Assembly: GCF_014274465.1 (NCBI RefSeq)
Contig: NZ_CP060394.1
Location: forward strand, 4,030,001-4,094,000
Direction of reading: 5' to 3'
Source of the DNA: Alloacidobacterium dinghuense
Lineage (GTDB): Bacteria; Acidobacteriota; Terriglobia; Terriglobales; Acidobacteriaceae
DNA length: 64,000 bases
The translations under genes were made by a program, and so were the position numbers. Position 1 is the first letter of the stretch, and each line of letters starts with the position of its first letter. The notes beneath the pieces are model-generated. The model did no database searches. It was given only the letters and a program-made list of their open reading frames with translations, and had not been told where the DNA came from. Positions 54,514 to 62,448 of this stretch are shown piece after piece.

Positions 54514-55683
54514 ATGACAGAAGTGCAAGAACAGGTTATTCCGTTTCATTCCGCTGATGTGGGCGAACAGGAGGCGCAGGCGGCTGCTGACGTCGTTCGC
54601 TCCGGTTGGCTCACTATGGGTGCAAAGACTATCGAATTTGAGCAGAAATTTGCATCGTATGTCGGTGCGAAGCATGCCGTCGGGGTTAACTCTTGTACGG
54701 CAGGTTTGCACCTGGCTTTGGATGCCATTGGACTAAGAGAGGGGGATGAGGTTCTGGTCCCTACAACGACATTCACCGCTTCCGCGGAGGTCGTTGTTTA
54801 TTTCAAGGCAAAGCCGGTGTTGGTCGACATCGATCCGGAGACCCTTTGCATAGATCCGATCGACGCAGAACGGCGAATCACGAGCAAGACTCGGGCAATT
54901 ATTCCGGTGCACTTTTCTGGTCAGCCATGTGACATGGATGCAATTCGAGATCTGGCAACTCGCTATAATTTGCGCGTGATCGAAGACGCCGCGCACTCGC
55001 TGCCGGCATCTTATCGCGGAGTTCCAGTCGGCGCGATTAGTGAACTCACAGCCTTTAGCTTTTATGCCACTAAGACTTTAACAACTGGAGAAGGCGGCAT
55101 GGTCACTACGGACAACGAAGATCTGGCTAATCGTATGCGTATCATGCGGCTTCACGGCATTGGTCGCGATGCATGGAAACGCTATAGCGCGGAGGGTTCC
55201 TGGTACTATGAGGTGTTGGATAGCGGGTTCAAATACAATTTAACTGATATCCAATCGGCTATCGGACTTGTTCAACTCGATAAGTGCGATGAAATGCGGA
55301 TAGCTCGCGAAAGAATTGCGCGTCTCTATAGTAAGGAATTTGCGACTGAACCCTCCCTGCAGGTCCCCACCGTTCGCAGCGAGTGTGATTCGTCGTGGCA
55401 TCTGTATGTGCTACGCCTGAATTTGGAACAACTCTCCATAACACGTTCTGAGATGATTGAAAAACTCCGCGGGCGCGGGATAGGCTGCAGCGTTCACTTC
55501 ATTCCATTACACATGCACCCTTTTTATAAACAAACTTATGGATACAGCGCAGACAATTTTCCGGTCGCGACTCAAGAATATGCGCGTTATTTCTCGCTGC
55601 CTATTTTTCCAACAATGTCCTCAACACAAATCGACTATGTGATCGAAAATGTCGTTGATATTTTGAAATCCTCCGCCCGATAG
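54514..55683 (+). CDS. DegT/DnrJ/EryC1 sugar 4-aminotransferase (PglE/ArnB-like)
   Basis: 389 residues. PLP lysine K187 in FSFYATKTLTTGEGGM; Asp in IEDAAHSLP (about 158). The TTTFTASAEVV and HFSGQPCDMD segments match the UDP-4-keto sugar aminotransferases. With the PglF-like dehydratase (23602), the GNAT and the PglC-like transferase it would supply a bacillosamine- or 4-amino-sugar-type first residue. Starts 150 bp after the sugar transferase. Confidence 0.9.
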   Translation: MTEVQEQVIPFHSADVGEQEAQAAADVVRSGWLTMGAKTIEFEQKFASYVGAKHAVGVNSCTAGLHLALDAIGLREGDEVLVPTTTFTASAEVVVYFKAKPVLVDIDPETLCIDPIDAERRITSKTRAIIPVHFSGQPCDMDAIRDLATRYNLRVIEDAAHSLPASYRGVPVGAISELTAFSFYATKTLTTGEGGMVTTDNEDLANRMRIMRLHGIGRDAWKRYSAEGSWYYEVLDSGFKYNLTDIQSAIGLVQLDKCDEMRIARERIARLYSKEFATEPSLQVPTVRSECDSSWHLYVLRLNLEQLSITRSEMIEKLRGRGIGCSVHFIPLHMHPFYKQTYGYSADNFPVATQEYARYFSLPIFPTMSSTQIDYVIENVVDILKSSAR

Positions 55684-55724
55684 ACCTCGACCACCTTGAT
55701 AGGACAAAAAGCACTCATTGATTC

Positions 55725-56714
55725 TTATTCTGCAGTGTCGGATCGCCCACGTCTTAAGAAATCATCGTAGGCTAATCGAATTCCTTCTTGAAGTTGTATC
55801 TTAGGCCGCCATCCAAACGAAAACAGCCTAGTTGAATCTAGTAGCTTACGCGGTGTTCCATCGGGCATGCTTGTATCAAATATGATTCTGCCTTGGAACC
55901 CGAGTTCCTTAGCCATCGTGTGTGCCAGTTCACGAATTGTGATGTCACTGCCAAAACCAATATTAATCATTGGCGGCTCGACTTCATTGGCAGCGAGCCT
56001 GTCGAATTCAGCTTGTGGCATATTCATTAGGTAAACACAAGCATCAGCCATATCATCGCTGCAGAGAAATTCTCGTAGAGGATTGCCTGTTCCCCAGACG
56101 CTGAGTTGATCTTCACCACGCTCCATTGCTTCATGCAATTTACGTATCAGCGCCGCGAAGACATGTGAAGTCTGCGGATCATAGTTGTCACCCAAGCCAT
56201 AGAGATTCGTGGGCATTGCCGCAAGATAGTGGGTTCCATATTGTCGATTGAAGGAACGGCACATCTCAATGCCCGCTATCTTTGCGACTGAGTAGGCTCT
56301 ATTTGTAAACTCAAGTGGCCCCGTCAGCAGATACTCTTCACGTAAGGGTTGTGGAGCAAGCTTAGGATAAATACAGCTGGACCCCAAGAACAGAAGACGC
56401 TTTACGCCAGAGCGATATGACTCCTCGATTATATTGTTCTGAATGCGAAGGTTTTGAGATATGAAATCTGCCGGGGAATCGCGATTTGCTAGAATACCGC
56501 CAACCTTCGCTGCAGCCAAAAACACATACTCCGGCCTAGTTTCCTGGAAACATGCGCGAACCGCCCTGATATCGAATAAATCCAATTCTTGCCGGTTACG
56601 CAGTAGTATATTTTTGTAGCCCAAAGCTTGCAGGCGCCGCATGATAGCTGAGCCCGCTAAACCGCGATGCCCAGTTACAAAAATAGGAGCACCAAAATCC
56701 ATTGCATTACTCAT
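55725..56714 (-). CDS. fcl: GDP-L-fucose synthase
   Basis: About 329 residues. [17 protein letters not shown] at the N-terminus, [19 protein letters not shown], and catalytic AYSVAKIAG are the family signature. It epimerises and reduces GDP-4-keto-6-deoxymannose from Gmd to GDP-L-fucose. The start taken is ATG 56714, overlapping the gmd stop by 8 bp; ATG 56702 just after that stop is an alternative. The frame upstream to 56774 is inside gmd. Confidence 0.94.
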   Translation of the reverse strand: MSNAMDFGAPIFVTGHRGLAGSAIMRRLQALGYKNILLRNRQELDLFDIRAVRACFQETRPEYVFLAAAKVGGILANRDSPADFISQNLRIQNNIIEESYRSGVKRLLFLGSSCIYPKLAPQPLREEYLLTGPLEFTNRAYSVAKIAGIEMCRSFNRQYGTHYLAAMPTNLYGLGDNYDPQTSHVFAALIRKLHEAMERGEDQLSVWGTGNPLREFLCSDDMADACVYLMNMPQAEFDRLAANEVEPPMINIGFGSDITIRELAHTMAKELGFQGRIIFDTSMPDGTPRKLLDSTRLFSFGWRPKIQLQEGIRLAYDDFLRRGRSDTAE

Positions 56715-57789
56715 GATGTTCGAGGACTCTATAGCCACTGTTACGGACCAGAGCATCGCGCTCGGCAGCTTCAAGGTCGGAATTCACCATCTCGGTTACC
56801 AATTCTTCAAAAGAAGTTCGGGGTTGCCAACCTAACTTCTGACGAGCCTTCGCAGCATTACCGAGCAGCGTATCGACCTCCGTCGGACGGAAATAGCGCG
56901 GATCAACGGCGACAATGCACTTACCACTTGTGTCATAGCCTCGCTCTTCAACGCCCCGCCCTCGCCAGGTAATCTGAATGCCTAACTTGCTTGCTGCCAT
57001 AGTGGCAAAATCACGAACACTATGTTGTTCTCCGGTTGCTATCACATAGTCGTCGGGGGATTGCTGCTGAAGCATAAGCCACTGCATTTCGGCGTAGTCG
57101 CGGGCATGCCCCCAGTCGCGTTTCGCGTCGAGGTTGCCGAGAAAAACTGTGTCCAGCGATCCTACCTTGATGCGAGCCAGTCCTCGTGTGACTTTGCGCG
57201 TGACAAATGTCTCGCCGCGGACTGGCGACTCATGATTGAACAAGATACCATTGCATGCATAAATTCCATATGCCTCACGGTAGTTTACGGTAATCCAATA
57301 GGCATACAGCTTGGCGACCGCATATGGGGAGCGCGGGTAAAATGGCGTTGATTCCGATTGCGGCACCTCCTGCACTTTTCCATAGAGTTCGGAGGTAGAG
57401 GCCTGATAAAAACGCGTCTTCGCAGCAAGGCCAAGAATCCGGATCGCCTCTAGTATTCGGAGTGTGCCAATCCCATCAGCGTCGGCCGTGTATTCCGGCT
57501 CCTCAAACGAGACTGCAACATGGCTCTGTGCAGCAAGATTGTAGATTTCGTCCGGCTGCACGTCCTGAATGACACGCTGAAGGCTGCTCGTATCAGTCAT
57601 GTCGCCGTAGTGCAAGATGAACCGGCGGTTCCGGTCATGTGGATCTTGATAGAGATGATCAATTCGATCGGTATTAAAAAGCGAACTACGACGCTTGATT
57701 CCGTGTACTTCGTATCCCTTTGATAAGAGCAGTCCAGCAAGATATGAGCCATCTTGCCCAGTAACACCGGTGATTAAAGCCTTTTTCAT
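56707..57789 (-). CDS. gmd: GDP-mannose 4,6-dehydratase
   Basis: 360 residues, normal length. [19 protein letters not shown], the hallmark [14 protein letters not shown] segment, and catalytic [10 protein letters not shown]. It converts GDP-D-mannose to GDP-4-keto-6-deoxy-D-mannose. Forms a coupled pair with fcl. This is the right end of the polysaccharide island. Confidence 0.96.
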   Translation of the reverse strand: MKKALITGVTGQDGSYLAGLLLSKGYEVHGIKRRSSLFNTDRIDHLYQDPHDRNRRFILHYGDMTDTSSLQRVIQDVQPDEIYNLAAQSHVAVSFEEPEYTADADGIGTLRILEAIRILGLAAKTRFYQASTSELYGKVQEVPQSESTPFYPRSPYAVAKLYAYWITVNYREAYGIYACNGILFNHESPVRGETFVTRKVTRGLARIKVGSLDTVFLGNLDAKRDWGHARDYAEMQWLMLQQQSPDDYVIATGEQHSVRDFATMAASKLGIQITWRGRGVEERGYDTSGKCIVAVDPRYFRPTEVDTLLGNAAKARQKLGWQPRTSFEELVTEMVNSDLEAAERDALVRNSGYRVLEHHE

Positions 57790-58108
57790 GATGCAGTGCG
57801 CACCTCAAGTGCTAATTGAATCGGCATGAATACTGACGGCGAGTATAAGTGATGTAAGATTTTCACTCGTACTGCAGAGCTATTCAACATGCCATAGAGA
57901 TCATAGTTCACATTTAAACTCAGAATACACGGAATGGCCTCACACAAGGGCACGCGACTCCGTAGCGAATTGCAAGGGTTGCAGTCCCACAACTATGGCA
58001 TAGAGGTCCCTATGGTTAAGATCCTTTTGTGACGAGAATGCTTCAAGAGTGCTGGGAGCGTTGGCTTTGATGGCATACTATTCTGGTGTAGAAATCTGGA
58101 CTTAGACC
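57790..58108. other. gene-free 319-bp stretch
   Basis: Between gmd and the small barrel gene. ATGCCATAG (57889-57897) and CTATGGCAT (57993-58001) form a widely spaced inverted repeat. Nothing coding is recognised. It probably contains the gmd promoter. Confidence 0.35.
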
Positions 58109-58660
58109 CTAGAACCGATAGTTTGCCCCGACGGTAAAACCATAGGGAGTCAAGCCATTGGGCTTCCATCCAGGCCACCACTGATATTGATATTCACCCC
58201 GCAGATAAACATGCGGTGTAAGTTTGTAATCGGAACCACCGCCAAGAGCCCAGTAAAAAAAGGTATCGTGGGTATAGTGAGGACTTGTACGACCGGGCGG
58301 GAAATCAATACTCCCTAGACCTGTAATCAGTTTAGCGTATGGAACAAATCGCCCAATATGTGCAATTCTAACCCGCGGGCCACCTCCTATTGTATCCTCG
58401 CGAAGATTGCCAGTGACATTCCACTGAACCGTGCGTCCTTCAACCTCTACTCCGATCCACCTGCGGAAATCTAAGTCCCCATATGCGGCAACTCCATACA
58501 TCCACTGAGGAGCATAGTCCGTCTTGAATGGGGAAAAACCCGCTCCAAGAGCTAGCCTAAAAGTGCTACCCCCTGTTTGAGCCGGAGCAACTTGCGCCCG
58601 CATTATGACCGGAGAAAGCATGAATAACATCACTAAGAATGCAAGCTCCATTTTTTTCAT
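58109..58660 (-). CDS. small outer-membrane beta-barrel protein
   Basis: 183 residues with a signal peptide (about 1-24) and alternating strands (FRLALGAGFSPFK, VEVEGRTVQWNV, LRGEYQYQWWPG), ending FTVGANYRF with terminal Phe. It matches the eight-strand porin-family/OmpA-like barrel type. ATG 58660 is used, as AAGGAG lies 6 nt before it; a TTG at 58663 also opens the frame. Function unknown, monocistronic. Confidence 0.8.
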   Translation of the reverse strand: MKKMELAFLVMLFMLSPVIMRAQVAPAQTGGSTFRLALGAGFSPFKTDYAPQWMYGVAAYGDLDFRRWIGVEVEGRTVQWNVTGNLREDTIGGGPRVRIAHIGRFVPYAKLITGLGSIDFPPGRTSPHYTHDTFFYWALGGGSDYKLTPHVYLRGEYQYQWWPGWKPNGLTPYGFTVGANYRF

Positions 58661-59480
58661 CAAACACTCCTTGAGCAGAACCTACTGTCTGGATGTGGAA
58701 ATGACAAGCTCTCGATTGAGGCATTTGGAGAATTTTTGATGTAATAGTTCTCTCTCTTTCCCCGGGCACAATAACAAGAAAACAACATTATCCAAAAATA
58801 ACAAACATCTAAGAAATTATCGTCGGTCACCCGCCAGTTCGCAGATCCCGAACCAAGAGTAGATAACTCACGGGATTGCCCAGTAGCGAATATTTTCAAT
58901 AACATGTTTGCCAAGGCCAGATCTTGAACGATGTGTCGTGCTCGATGTTTTAGAAACATTGTCCAAAGGTTATACGGCAGCTTTTTATCGAGCAAGACTT
59001 TTCCGCAGTTAACCCTTTATGCGGCAGTTACGATCGCGTGGACTGCATGACCAATTCGATGGCGTTTCGCCCAACAATCCAGAAGACGGTTTATACCCTC
59101 CAGTTGGGGCGTACCAAGTCTTGCTTAGAAACGGCTTGGGTGACAGCCTTAACCCCATAACAGTCGTCGATCCTCAGTTCCTTTGGGACCTTTTTGAATT
59201 CATATCTGCCTATTGATGGGAATGGCCTTTTCACCAAGGGTTGATCCCAAACAACAAACAGGTAGAATTATGGAGCGGTCCCGGAAGGAGTAAAGACAAG
59301 CCGCGACTTTGGGGATTTTGGCTTTCAGTCCCCGATTCCAACCGCAGATGCAACACCGCGCGACTCAGAAGCGATTGTGCCTTCCGATGGCTAATTCTCC
59401 AACCTCAGGGTAGACCATTCCATCTGGCCCGGCTGAGGCGGCCAAAAGAAGAAACTGGATCCTCCACCCGAACGCTTACG
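58661..59480. other. gene-free 820-bp stretch
   Basis: Several short frames (58660-58995 minus, 59019-59216 plus, start of 59241-59552 plus) lack ribosome-binding sites and recognisable motifs. The right end grades into the pseudogene at 59481. Nothing else could be identified. Confidence 0.35.
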
Positions 59481-60030
59481 CGACGCACTCTTTCTTCACG
59501 CTCAGTTCCGAGTGCAGCGCCAAGCGTCTGTTTTCAACCCGGTGTCGGCTAGCAGTGAATGCCGAAGGAACCTCTAGTCCAGACCATGGACACTAAGACA
59601 GTGGGCAATACGCCGCAAAAGAAACCCGACTCGGCAGCTCCTGATTCACGCCTCGCTATTGCGAACAGTTCAGGAGCTGTTGCGAGTGCAATGCAGGAAG
59701 CGAAATCAGCAGATTTGAAAACGAATGGTGCAAGCTTAGTGGATTGTTGACACAAATCCAACCTCTGTATGTGGCGAGTCATCCGCAGCGATCAAAAGAT
59801 GATGAATATTCAAAAGAGCTGCACGAGTTGGAGAACCAATGCCTACAAAAGTCCCGCAAAAATGAGGGAACTGATGCACCAAACTCCGGACATGGAGACT
59901 CGGATAACGCTTCTTGAAATGGCGGAAGAGGAGCCCCAGCTCCAGCCCCAGCAGCATCCTAAACAGCATTCGAACCACGGAACCGAGAGAAGCCGATCAG
60001 ACTTAAATCGTTCAAGACCTGATGCGGACG
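59481..60030 (+). pseudogene. decayed copy of the secreted protein encoded at 40515-41270
   Basis: One frame (codon positions in phase with 59526) reads PSAAPSVCFQPGVG, then TAG (59550-59552), Q, TGA (59556-59558), MP. The intact gene has APSRVCFQPGVGWQTMP, so Trp and Thr codons became stops exactly in register. A third stop is at 59748-59750. Further on, YKSPAKMRELM and METRITLLEMAEEE match YKSPVKLRRMM and LETKIELQRMAEKQ of the intact protein. The stretch between may also contain a frameshift. No start codon or signal peptide is found upstream. Confidence 0.65.
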
Positions 60031-60251
60031 ATATCATCGATCAACTTTGGGAGAGCCTCTCCCGGTCCACAAAAGAACCAACACACTGGTGCATTGTGTC
60101 ACCTTATACCAGTAGTTATAGGTGGGGTCAGTGGTTGGGCTGCCATCAATTGCGCTGGAATATTGAAGATTTGAGCAGGCATCACGCGAGACATTCTGAC
60201 ACCGCCCGTCGCATTGCTGGCGTTGGCAGCAGTCTGCGACATGACATGGCA

Positions 60252-61073
60252 CTAATGGCGGCCTAAATTGATATCCACTTGCACGCCTTTGCCGTTGACT
60301 GTATTTACAGCCGATATCGAGAATAGGCCGGCCTGCCTTGATCGATGGCGGAAAACGTAGTCGCCGATCAAATATCCAAAAGTGCTGCCTACGATGACGT
60401 CTGAGGGAAAGTGTTCCCGGGACAGAACGCGCGATACGGATACAGCAGTCGCCAACGAATAGACGGCTATCTTGGTGCCAGGCGCGTTGTATTGACCAGC
60501 GATCACGCGCGCAAAGGACCACATGATCATGCAATGGTTCGATGGCATCGATTGGCCGTCTGGCCAGGTTGAGGGGCCGTGGGGCCAGAATCTTCCGGTT
60601 CCATCGCCTTGATAGGGACGCTGGCGGTTGATGGCATACTTCAAGCCCTCATTCAGGATAATGGCGTCGAGAGTGGCTTCTCCGGCGAGGACGGAGGATT
60701 CCTGAAGATAGTCGTCATGCTTCGCCATACCAACCAGGTATCCGACCACTGGAGCAGCGGAGGCGCCATAGGTCGTGTAGTCCGAGAACTTTTTGAACTT
60801 GTCCTCGCGGCTTGGATTCACACCGAGATCGCGCATGAGGTGAGCGTCGTAGTCGATGGCAAATCCGGTTGCAACGCCGAAGGGCGCGATCCAGAACAGA
60901 TCTTTTCCGCTGATGCGGAACGGACTGGTGACGATTCCCATCTCGTCCTGCGCGACGTGAACGATGCAGGGTTTAACGGAGTGAATCGTGCATTCATCAC
61001 TAGGCGCGGCTTGCGCCAGGACTCGGCATACACAGAAAAGATATAGGAGAAATGCGATCAGCCTCGGAAACAT
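60252..61073 (-). CDS. exported PAP2-family phosphatase
   Basis: 273 residues with an N-terminal signal peptide (to about residue 22). All three phosphatase motifs are visible: KYAINRQRP, the PSNH motif in QSMPSNHCMIMW, and SRVLSREHFPSDV. Likely a periplasmic or membrane-associated lipid phosphatase, for example acting on undecaprenyl pyrophosphate or phosphatidic acid; the substrate is unproven. Its 3' end overlaps only degenerate pseudogene sequence. Confidence 0.88.
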   Translation of the reverse strand: MFPRLIAFLLYLFCVCRVLAQAAPSDECTIHSVKPCIVHVAQDEMGIVTSPFRISGKDLFWIAPFGVATGFAIDYDAHLMRDLGVNPSREDKFKKFSDYTTYGASAAPVVGYLVGMAKHDDYLQESSVLAGEATLDAIILNEGLKYAINRQRPYQGDGTGRFWPHGPSTWPDGQSMPSNHCMIMWSFARVIAGQYNAPGTKIAVYSLATAVSVSRVLSREHFPSDVIVGSTFGYLIGDYVFRHRSRQAGLFSISAVNTVNGKGVQVDINLGRH

Positions 61074-61138
61074 ACACCAATGGTCAGCGTATCATGCATA
61101 AGCTGAAGATTTCCTTAAGCTGTGTGCTCTTCGAACTA

Positions 61139-61369
61139 TCAGGCCGCGGGCGTGATGGAGAGTGCCTCAATGAGCGGCAACGGCTTCAGTTCTGGCGTCT
61201 TCACTTCGAGAAAGTTTCCGGCAGCCAGATCTGTAAGCACTCTATTTGCGGTATCTTCCGTGCGAGTGGAAATAATGTGCAGGCGCCTTACTGCGCGAAT
61301 GGTGATTGTAGCCAGCAGAAAACGGTTCTCGACCTTTACGGCCGCTGAGTAGACCAGCTGAGAGCGCAT
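61139..61369 (-). CDS. rpoZ: RNA polymerase omega-subunit-like protein
   Basis: 76 residues. The line-up YSAAVKVENRFLLATITIRA, then RRLH and TANRVLTDLAAGNF, corresponds to omega's [20 protein letters not shown], RQM and TTVIALREIEEG segments. Omega binds the beta-prime C-terminus and aids polymerase assembly. GAGG lies 5 nt before ATG 61369. It is not beside gmk or spoT homologues, so it could be an additional copy of rpoZ rather than the housekeeping gene. Confidence 0.6.
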   Translation of the reverse strand: MRSQLVYSAAVKVENRFLLATITIRAVRRLHIISTRTEDTANRVLTDLAAGNFLEVKTPELKPLPLIEALSITPAA

Positions 61370-61440
61370 ATTGCCTCATTTCGCGAAGAGCGTTTGCCTC
61401 GGGTCAAGCGGCCGCTCGGAAACAGGGGCAGCCAGATGAA

Positions 61441-61467
61441 GGAAGAAGGGCGAACTGCCCTATTTCC
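61441..61467 (-). terminator. hairpin downstream of the VOC gene
   Basis: GGAA-GA-AGGGC-GAACT-GCCCT-AT-TTCC forms an interrupted stem between 61441 and 61467. It lies just past the VOC stop (61523) in the minus direction and is followed by TTC, so it may end that transcript before the rpoZ-like gene. Confidence 0.4.
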
Positions 61468-61522
61468 TCAGCATACGCGTGCCTTTCTCTTTTACCTAAC
61501 GAATTCTTTCGTTTGCGCTTTC

Positions 61523-61882
61523 TTAGGCAGGAGGCTGCCACAGCTCTGCACGGTTGCCTTCTGGATCATTGAACCAGCCGAAGCGGCCGTACTCGGTGTC
61601 TTCGCGTTTTGCATCGACACTGATTCCGGCAGCGATGAGCGCGTCGAGCACGGCATCAAGATCGTCGACTTGAAAATTGAGCATGGCGGGTTGCTGCGTG
61701 GGCCAGTAGGCGTCGTCCCGAGTGAAGAAGGAAACGACGGTGTAAGCCTGCTGCTCCTTTGCTGGAAAGATGAAGCAGCCCCCGTTGGGTTTGAGCCCGA
61801 GATGCGCTTCGTACCACGCGTAGAGCGCCTTTGGATCGCGGGCTCGTACGAAGACACCACCTAAACCTATTGCCTTTGCCAT
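61523..61882 (-). CDS. VOC-superfamily (glyoxalase/bleomycin-resistance fold) protein
   Basis: 119 residues: two beta-alpha-beta-beta-beta modules, with GLGGVFVRARDPKALYAWY at the start and YGRFGWFNDPEGNRAELWQPP at the end, including the metal-site Glu typical of the fold. The start is ATG 61882, with GAGGA 6 nt upstream inside the end of the small preceding gene. Substrate unknown; small-molecule binding or isomerisation is possible. Confidence 0.88.
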   Translation of the reverse strand: MAKAIGLGGVFVRARDPKALYAWYEAHLGLKPNGGCFIFPAKEQQAYTVVSFFTRDDAYWPTQQPAMLNFQVDDLDAVLDALIAAGISVDAKREDTEYGRFGWFNDPEGNRAELWQPPA

Positions 61883-61884
61883 GC

Positions 61885-62058
61885 TTAATCCTCGCTGCTG
61901 AGAATTTCTCCAAGTGTAGGTTTGTATTTCGTTTTGCGGCGCTCTTCGCGTGGTGCGTCTTCGATGACGCGCTCTGCCTTTGGCTGGCCGACGCGCTCGC
62001 GCGCATTGGCCTTGACGGCTTTGACCGCGGAGAACTTCTTTGGCTTCTTTTTTACCAT
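61885..62058 (-). CDS. 57-residue basic small protein
   Basis: A short gene from ATG 62058 to TAA 61885-61887. It begins MVKKKPKKFSAVKAVKAN and ends KTKYKPTLGEILSSED, so a basic N-terminus with an acidic tail. It ends 2 bp before the VOC start and carries that gene's ribosome-binding site, which supports it as a translated gene coupled to VOC. I do not recognise the family; a nucleic-acid-binding role would fit the charge but is a guess. Confidence 0.6.
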   Translation of the reverse strand: MVKKKPKKFSAVKAVKANARERVGQPKAERVIEDAPREERRKTKYKPTLGEILSSED

Positions 62059-62147
62059 AGTGTCCCGTTGTTGCTGGTGGAGTAAATGATTTCCTGACGT
62101 CCGACCAGTATGAAATACTTTCGTGGTCGATGTGGAGGTGTTTTGCT

Positions 62148-62429
62148 ATGGAAGAACGCGACTTTTTCAATGAGCAGAATGAACAGCGCAGCCATATGCT
62201 TACCTGTCCGCATTGCGGCAAGGCAGACGAGTATCAGCTTGCGTGGCTGGTAAGGCGCAAGCGCAACGGGCTGCCTCGACATGCAGACGAGCGCGACCGC
62301 GCGCGCTTTGCCAAGGCGCAGTCCTATATGGTCCGAAAAGACGATATGGTGGCGTGCAAGAATATTCGCTGCCGTAAGCGGTTCGAGGTGGCGGGCGTGC
62401 AGTCGGTTGCGTTTCTTCAGTCTGCTTGA
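62148..62429 (+). CDS. small CxxC protein
   Basis: 93 residues: MEERDFFNEQNEQRSH, then LTCPHCGKADEYQLAWLVRR and later ACKNIRCRKRFEV, giving two Cys pairs (CPHC and C-x4-C) about 50 residues apart that could bind zinc. GGAGG is 9 nt before ATG 62148. It is divergent from the small gene at 62058. Function unknown. Confidence 0.65.
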   Translation: MEERDFFNEQNEQRSHMLTCPHCGKADEYQLAWLVRRKRNGLPRHADERDRARFAKAQSYMVRKDDMVACKNIRCRKRFEVAGVQSVAFLQSA

Positions 62430-62448
62430 TTAAAAGCCGGAGCGCGCT

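Noticed and set aside
58660-58995. 111-codon minus-strand frame upstream of the small barrel gene
   Set aside because: Overlaps the promoter region of the barrel gene and has no domain, signal or start-site support.
59280-59360. tRNA-like T-arm sequence (CCCCGATTCCAACCGC)
   Set aside because: No acceptor stem, D-arm or anticodon arm can be built around it.
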